A stretch of DNA of 51,377 nt. It comes from an uncultured Burkholderiaceae bacterium. GTDB lineage: Bacteria; Pseudomonadota; Gammaproteobacteria; Burkholderiales; Burkholderiaceae. Positions 47,308 to 51,377 of this stretch are shown one piece after another. Below the pieces are notes generated by a model, which worked only from the letters and a program-made list of their open reading frames with translations, searched no databases and was not told the origin of the DNA. Each line of letters starts with the position of its first letter. The stretch's first letter is position 1. The DNA is taken from positions 1 through 51,377 of the forward strand of contig CALMCL010000016.1 in assembly GCA_937862905.1 (NCBI GenBank). Reading direction: 5' to 3'. The position numbers and the translations under genes were made by a program.

Positions 47308-48294
47308 TCAAACCAGAGCCAAATCACGCAACAGATCGATGTGTGCGGGCTCGGTGTTTAAGCAAGGCAAGTAATGGTAATCAACCCCGCCACGTGCCAT
47401 AAAGACCTCACGCAACTCGATATTAACCTCTTCCAAAGTTTCTAAACAATCGGCTGCGAACCCGGGACACATCACGTCAACACGGCGTGTGCCTTTGTTC
47501 GCCAACAACTCAAGCGTGGCTTGTGTGTAAGGTTGCAACCATTTTTGAGCCCCAAAACGTGATTGAAACGAGAGTTTCACTTCATTTTCAGTCAAACCCA
47601 ATGCTTGTCGCAACAACGCTACCGTGTGAAGGCATTGTGTTTGGTAAGGATCACCGCGTTGAACATTGCGTTCAGGTAGGCCGTGAAAACTCAGCAGCAA
47701 CACATCGCCCGCCGTAAAGTCTGGCCGACCATGCTCTTGCCAGTGCTTGAGCACGCTGGCTTTGAGTGCCTCAATGTATGCAGGATGTGCATGGTAGTCT
47801 TCGACCACATCGTAGGTGAGCGGGAGTTTATGCTGAACCATCGCAGCTTTGAGCGCATCATCCACTGTGGCGGTGGTGGTCATCGAATATTGTGGGTACA
47901 TGGGGATGACGCGAACATGATTGAAACCATCGGCAACAATGCGTTTCAAAACATCGGCGACTGCTGGATTCTGATAGCGCATCGCCCAATACACACGACG
48001 ACCCTTTTCACCCTCTTGATCCATCCGAGCGTTCAGTGCCTGCGCCTGTGCCGCTGTGATCGCTTTCAATGGCGCGCCTTCGGCTTGCCAAATGGCAGCG
48101 TATTTCTCAACCAATTTGGGCGGACGTGTGCGCAAAATGATGCCGTGTAAAATGGGCCACCAAAGCAATTTAGGGATGTCCACAACGCGACGATCCCCCA
48201 AAAACTCAGCGAGATAACGGGCAATGGCGGGAGCGGTTGGTTCGTCGGGCGAACCGAGATTGACCAGCAAAACAGCGTGTTGGGTTGAGTTCAT
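47308..48294 (-). CDS. hemH: Ferrochelatase
   Basis: A 328-residue enzyme that inserts Fe2+ into protoporphyrin IX, the last step of haem synthesis. LLVNLGSPDEPTAPAIARYL is near the N-terminus, the catalytic His is in LSFHGLPERNVQRGDPY near 200, and SFQSRFGAQKWLQPYT and CPGFAADCLETLEE follow. The start is placed at the ATG 48294 because the homologous region begins there; the longer reading upstream has no family features. The ribosome site is weak (AAAGAAC). Confidence 0.95.
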   Translation of the reverse strand: MNSTQHAVLLVNLGSPDEPTAPAIARYLAEFLGDRRVVDIPKLLWWPILHGIILRTRPPKLVEKYAAIWQAEGAPLKAITAAQAQALNARMDQEGEKGRRVYWAMRYQNPAVADVLKRIVADGFNHVRVIPMYPQYSMTTTATVDDALKAAMVQHKLPLTYDVVEDYHAHPAYIEALKASVLKHWQEHGRPDFTAGDVLLLSFHGLPERNVQRGDPYQTQCLHTVALLRQALGLTENEVKLSFQSRFGAQKWLQPYTQATLELLANKGTRRVDVMCPGFAADCLETLEEVNIELREVFMARGGVDYHYLPCLNTEPAHIDLLRDLALV

Positions 48295-48497
48295 GGGGTG
48301 TTCTTTTATCAATGGGTCACAATGTACATCTGCACCGTAGTGTGTTTGTTTTGTTTGCTGAAGCAACGCAACATCATGAAATAGCAATTCACTTTTAGAG
48401 TTTTTTTGATGACAACACATGACCGATGATGATGGATGAAATGGGTCACGCGGCATTCATCACACCAATCATGCAACAATTCACGCACTAAATCATC
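48295..48497. other. Gap upstream of hemH
   Basis: About 200 bp between the hemH start and the gpsA terminator structure. It is AT-rich and should hold the hemH promoter; I see no gene, repeat or clear regulator site in it. Confidence 0.4.
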
Positions 48498-48601
48498 AAA
48501 AAATTAAGGAAAGTGAGACCCATCCATTGCCTCAACCAAACGATGGAATGATCAATGGGATGGCTTAAGGAGCGACCCTTCGTTTTTTCTCACATCCTTA
48601 A
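48498..48601 (-). terminator. Large two-layer stem-loop ending gpsA
   Basis: The outer arms TTAAGGAAAGTGAGA (48504-48518) and TCTCACATCCTTAA (48588-48601) pair with one bulge, and the inner arms CCATCCATTG (48520-48529) and CAATGGGATGG (48553-48563) pair with one extra base. On the minus strand six T follow the outer arm. One arm overlaps the gpsA stop codon. Confidence 0.6.
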
Positions 48602-49593
48602 TTTTCGCTGGAAGCCTCTCGAGTCAGCAATTGCTGCACAGCATCGGCAGGCGACAAGCCATCCAACACCGCACACACGACTTTTGTGATGGGCATGTCC
48701 ACGCCATGTTGCGTCGCCAAAGCCGCCATCGCATGGGCACATAAAGCCCCTTCAGCCACGTGCCCCAGATTGGCCGTAATGTCTGCAATTGACCGTCCAG
48801 CACCCAACGCCAAGCCCACACGGCGATTGCGTGACAGGTTACCCGTGGCCGTTAAAATTAAATCACCCACCCCCGTCAATCCGCTCAATGTGGCTGGCTG
48901 TGCACCCAACGCCATGCCCAAGCGCATCATTTCGGCGATGCCTCGCGTGATGAGCGCCGCACGGGCGTTAGAACCCAACTCAAGGCCATCGCACACACCC
49001 GCAGCAATGGCCAATACATTTTTCAGTGCCCCACCAATCTCCACGCCGATGACATCGGTGCTGTGATAAATCCGTAAAGTGCTTTGATTGAGCTGCTGTA
49101 CAAACCCCATGTTAAGGCGCTCATGCCCCGAGGCAAGCACCAACGCGCAGGGTAAATGCTGTGCGACCTCCGCCGCAAAAGAGGGACCCGACAAGACGCC
49201 AACGGGTGCATTTGAGCCAAACACATCGGCCACGATTTGATGTGGCAAAGCCAATGTGTCACGCTCCACGCCTTTGCACAGCCACACCATGGATGCTTCT
49301 GTGCCAGCATCGGCAATTTTATGGCACATGCTGCGCAAGGCAGACAGTGGTGTGGCGATGATGATGAGATCGCTGGCACTGCTGTGTTCGGCTAAAACTT
49401 TGTCGAAATGTTCGCTGAAGCGCAAGTGTGGGTGAAGGCGCGCATTGGGCAAATACGCGGTGTTGTAATGCGTTTGTGCCATGGACGACATGAGCACCTC
49501 GTCGCGCCCCCAAAGGGTGACACGGTGTTGGCTGGCCAATGCTGATGCCAAGGCGGTGCCCCACGCACCTGCACCAAGAACAACTATTTTCAT
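48598..49593 (-). CDS. gpsA: Glycerol-3-phosphate dehydrogenase [NAD(P)+]
   Basis: A 331-residue enzyme that reduces dihydroxyacetone phosphate to sn-glycerol 3-phosphate, the backbone of phospholipids. VLGAGAWGTALA is at residues 4-15, GPSFAAEVA near 137, the catalytic region GGALKNVLAIAAGVCDGL near 187-204 and the substrate-binding NARAALITRGIAEM near 208. It follows secB after a 208-bp gap in the same direction. That gap holds an 11-bp direct repeat, CCTGCGTTTGA, near 49727 and 49746. Confidence 0.96.
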   Translation of the reverse strand: MKIVVLGAGAWGTALASALASQHRVTLWGRDEVLMSSMAQTHYNTAYLPNARLHPHLRFSEHFDKVLAEHSSASDLIIIATPLSALRSMCHKIADAGTEASMVWLCKGVERDTLALPHQIVADVFGSNAPVGVLSGPSFAAEVAQHLPCALVLASGHERLNMGFVQQLNQSTLRIYHSTDVIGVEIGGALKNVLAIAAGVCDGLELGSNARAALITRGIAEMMRLGMALGAQPATLSGLTGVGDLILTATGNLSRNRRVGLALGAGRSIADITANLGHVAEGALCAHAMAALATQHGVDMPITKVVCAVLDGLSPADAVQQLLTREASSEN

Positions 49594-49801
49594 CGCTGCC
49601 TAAAAAAAATACGGGAAAAATAAAGACCGCTGTTTTCACGCTTTTAAAGCTTGAATTTTGACAGGGAAGCCCTGACAAAAACGAAACGAAATCAAAGGGG
49701 CGCGAACAAGTTATTGTTAAACTGAACCTGCGTTTGAAACTAAGCCTGCGTTTGATCAATTGATCGGCACAAACTGACTTATTCCGAGCCATCCCTCAAG
49801 T

Positions 49802-50251
49802 TCATTGAACAGTTGGGGTCACTGCATTGCCAATTTTATCTTGGTAAAACTGTTCAAAATTCACTTCAGTCAAATGCAACGGTGGCAATGTGGCGCGTGT
49901 GAGTAAGTCAGCAACATTGGCGCGCAAATAAGGGTACAACATGGATGGACAAACGATGTGCAACACGGGTTGCAATTGATCTTCTGGCAAGTTGCTGATT
50001 TCAAAAATACCCGCTTGTTTCGCTTCAACCAAGAAGAACACTTTGTCATTCAAACGCGCCGTCAATGTCACACTGACTTCAACTTCATACGCATCGCTGT
50101 CAAGTTGGCGATTTTCAGTGGATACTTCGACGGCGACTTGCGGTGCTTCATTTTCTAAAAAAACAGCAGGCGCGTTGGGCATTTCCAAAGAGGCGTCTTT
50201 TAAATAAACGCGGCGCAAATCAAAAGTGGGTTGTTGAGCTTGTTCTGACAT
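49802..50251 (-). CDS. secB: SecB protein-export chaperone
   Basis: A 149-residue tetrameric chaperone that keeps precursor proteins unfolded and hands them to SecA. The family features FDLRRVYLKDASLEMPNAP, VFFLVEAKQAGIFEI and the C-terminal CPSMLYPYLRANVADLLTRATLPPLHL are all present. AGGA lies before the ATG. It follows grxC by 74 bp in the same direction, the usual betaproteobacterial order. Confidence 0.97.
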   Translation of the reverse strand: MSEQAQQPTFDLRRVYLKDASLEMPNAPAVFLENEAPQVAVEVSTENRQLDSDAYEVEVSVTLTARLNDKVFFLVEAKQAGIFEISNLPEDQLQPVLHIVCPSMLYPYLRANVADLLTRATLPPLHLTEVNFEQFYQDKIGNAVTPTVQ

Positions 50252-50325
50252 GTTTTTTCCTAAAGGTCGTCGTATATGAAATGAAACAATATTTTTTAAA
50301 ACAGTTGTAAAGTAAAAGCAGGCGA

Positions 50326-50589
50326 TTAAGCTTCACTGTTCAATAAAGGCAACAAGCCGCCCGCCCGATCCAGTGCGGACAAGTCGTCAAAGCCGCCCAC
50401 ATGGGTATCACCAATGAACACTTGCGGCACCGTTCGACGTTGGGTGATGGCCATCATCTGCTCACGCAATGTGGGGTCTTCATCAACCCTGATTTTGTTA
50501 ATCTCGGCCACCCCTTTTTGCTTGAGCAAAGTTTCTGCACGGGTGCAAAATGGGCAGTAGCCTGTGGTGTACATGGTGACTTTTTGCAT
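50326..50589 (-). CDS. grxC: Glutaredoxin 3
   Basis: An 87-residue thioltransferase with the dithiol site CPFC at Cys12 and Cys15, the cis-proline TVPQVF near 54 and GGFDDLSALD near 67. It reduces disulfides with glutathione in the cytoplasm. It lies 41 bp downstream of the rhodanese gene, same direction. Confidence 0.95.
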   Translation of the reverse strand: MQKVTMYTTGYCPFCTRAETLLKQKGVAEINKIRVDEDPTLREQMMAITQRRTVPQVFIGDTHVGGFDDLSALDRAGGLLPLLNSEA

Positions 50590-50630
50590 GGTTTCAATCC
50601 TAGATTTCGCTGTGATTTTAATTAACTTAA

Positions 50631-51041
50631 TTAGCTTTTAACGATCGGCAATTGCGCGTCTTTCCAAGCATTCAAGCCACCTTCGATGACATGAACATCG
50701 ATGTACTCCGCTTTGGACAACAGCACGGCCGCCTTCACAGCCGTCACACCTCGATCACAGACCACGAGAACGGGCTTGTCTTTTTTCAACTTCAACAAAG
50801 GCAACTGCTCATTGAGGTTACTTAAAGGCAATGACTTCGCATTTTGAATATGACCCGCAGCATAGGCCTCAGCAGAGCGCACGTCAATGATTTGTGCACG
50901 TTTATTGATGAGCATCGTGGCTTCGGTCACGTTGATGCGTGAAGCCCGTGAACCCGTCAAGGCAGGCCAAAGCAATGCCCCACCTGAAATCGCCGCAATG
51001 GCCGCCAAGGCTAAATTCATAGGCTGTAAGAAGAAATCCAC
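50631..51041 (-). CDS. Membrane-anchored rhodanese-like protein
   Basis: A 136-residue protein: one N-terminal membrane helix (about residues 9-28), then a single rhodanese domain with IDVRSAEAYAAGHIQNA near 52-68 and the active-site loop VCDRGVTAVKAA with a likely catalytic Cys near 94. Such proteins transfer sulfane sulfur, but the substrate is unknown. It is the first gene of the rhodanese-grxC-secB-gpsA block, which probably shares transcripts. Confidence 0.9.
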   Translation of the reverse strand: MDFFLQPMNLALAAIAAISGGALLWPALTGSRASRINVTEATMLINKRAQIIDVRSAEAYAAGHIQNAKSLPLSNLNEQLPLLKLKKDKPVLVVCDRGVTAVKAAVLLSKAEYIDVHVIEGGLNAWKDAQLPIVKS

Positions 51042-51342
51042 AATGTATCCTTATCTCGCAATTAAAATCATTAAAAAACAAAGGAAACATTATAGAATAT
51101 AAACCGCCGCGCGTCCAAGGCATGCGCGTCAAATGCTCGAAAACACCGCTTTTCTTCAATCGCACCACCCGTTTGGGTTTGTTTTAAACATTTAATCGGC
51201 AGTCAATGACAGCCCATTAACAACCAATCGGCGGTGAGTTCATCTGATGCCATACCCAGAGTGACACAACTTGATGCGAGTGCATCTGTTGTGTGGCACA
51301 AAAAGAGGGTAAAATTCTATGGTTAATTTTAAAGGGGATGTA
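51042..51342. other. Divergent promoter region between the rhodanese and gpmA genes
   Basis: A 301-bp gap between divergent genes. It holds the gpmA promoter and its inverted repeat (51264-51294). No other structure or small gene with a ribosome site is seen. Confidence 0.5.
51264..51315 (+). promoter_or_regulatory. Inverted repeat and -10 of the gpmA promoter
   Basis: ACACAAC (51264-51270) with GTTGTGT (51288-51294), and inside GATGC with GCATC, form a near-perfect inverted repeat around GAGT. It overlaps the likely -35 region, and TAAAAT (51310-51315) follows as the -10. It may be an operator. Confidence 0.45.
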
Positions 51343-51377
51343 ATGTATAAGGTTGTGTTATTTCGCGATGGCGAAAG
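51343..51377 (+). CDS. gpmA: Phosphoglycerate mutase GpmA, 5' end only
   Basis: Only eleven codons and two bases lie in the window, reading MYKVVLFRDGE. GpmA proteins start MYKLVLIRHGES, with His9 as the residue that becomes phosphorylated. Here codon 9 is GAT (Asp) where CAT (His) is expected, a single base away. AAGGGG stands five bases before the ATG. Divergent placement next to the rhodanese-grxC-secB block is usual for gpmA. Because only the start is visible, the call rests on this match and on context. Confidence 0.7.
   Translation, partial: MYKVVLFRDGE

Noticed and set aside
49750..49766. TTGATCAATTGATC resembling an Fnr site in the gpsA-secB gap
   Set aside because: The spacing and right half do not fit TTGAT-N4-ATCAA; it is a simple GATCAATTGATC palindrome.

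Overview
This 51-kb window looks like chromosome of a Gram-negative betaproteobacterium, most likely Burkholderiales of middling GC content. The clearest sign is the right-hand block gpsA-secB-grxC-rhodanese, divergent from a gpmA start; this gene order is familiar from that order. LPS-type export genes, SecB, outer-membrane lipoproteins and a tandem glycine riboswitch in front of gcvT fit the same picture. I see no phage, transposase, CRISPR array, rRNA or tRNA. The assignment rests on gene content and order only.

Layout. 0-6.6 kb: an acyl-CoA synthetase convergent with a macA-macB-outer-membrane-factor tripartite efflux operon. 6.6-10.5 kb: a small His/Met-rich exported protein, a Crp/Fnr regulator without Fnr cysteines, and a quinol-dependent nitric oxide reductase. 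Perfect TTGAT-N4-ATCAA boxes lie in front of both the NO reductase and the mac operon. 10.6-15.8 kb: housekeeping genes gnd, clpB (with a textbook heat-shock promoter) and apaH.

16.0-30.3 kb: a 14-kb, single-direction surface-polysaccharide operon. It has an ABC-2 exporter (wzm, wzt), dTDP-L-rhamnose synthesis (rfbBACD), GDP-D-rhamnose synthesis (manC, manB, gmd, rmd), three GT-B glycosyltransferases and galU. The content resembles the Pseudomonas aeruginosa A-band D-rhamnan locus with an L-rhamnose module added. One glycosyltransferase is strikingly AT-rich and looks imported.

30.4-39.2 kb: an OlsB-like acyltransferase, then a nucleoside uptake and breakdown block on the minus strand: BMP lipoprotein, ABC ATPase, two permeases, PfkB kinase, nucleoside hydrolase, and a 2-oxoglutarate/Fe(II) oxygenase of unknown substrate. 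A perfect 18-bp hairpin separates the binding-protein gene from the rest. 39.6-44.6 kb: a tandem glycine riboswitch and gcvT-gcvH-gcvP, with a degenerate repeat pair and terminator-like hairpins in the gaps. 44.7-51.4 kb: a lone GT2 transferase, a CBS-domain protein, an exported MliC-like protein, hemH, gpsA, secB, grxC, a rhodanese-like membrane protein and the first codons of gpmA, which reads Asp where the catalytic His should be.

I did not find a clearly new defence or mobile system. The best leads are the NO-regulator box in front of macAB, the mixed D-/L-rhamnose cluster with a short Wzt, the oxygenase in the nucleoside operon, and the gpmA active-site substitution.
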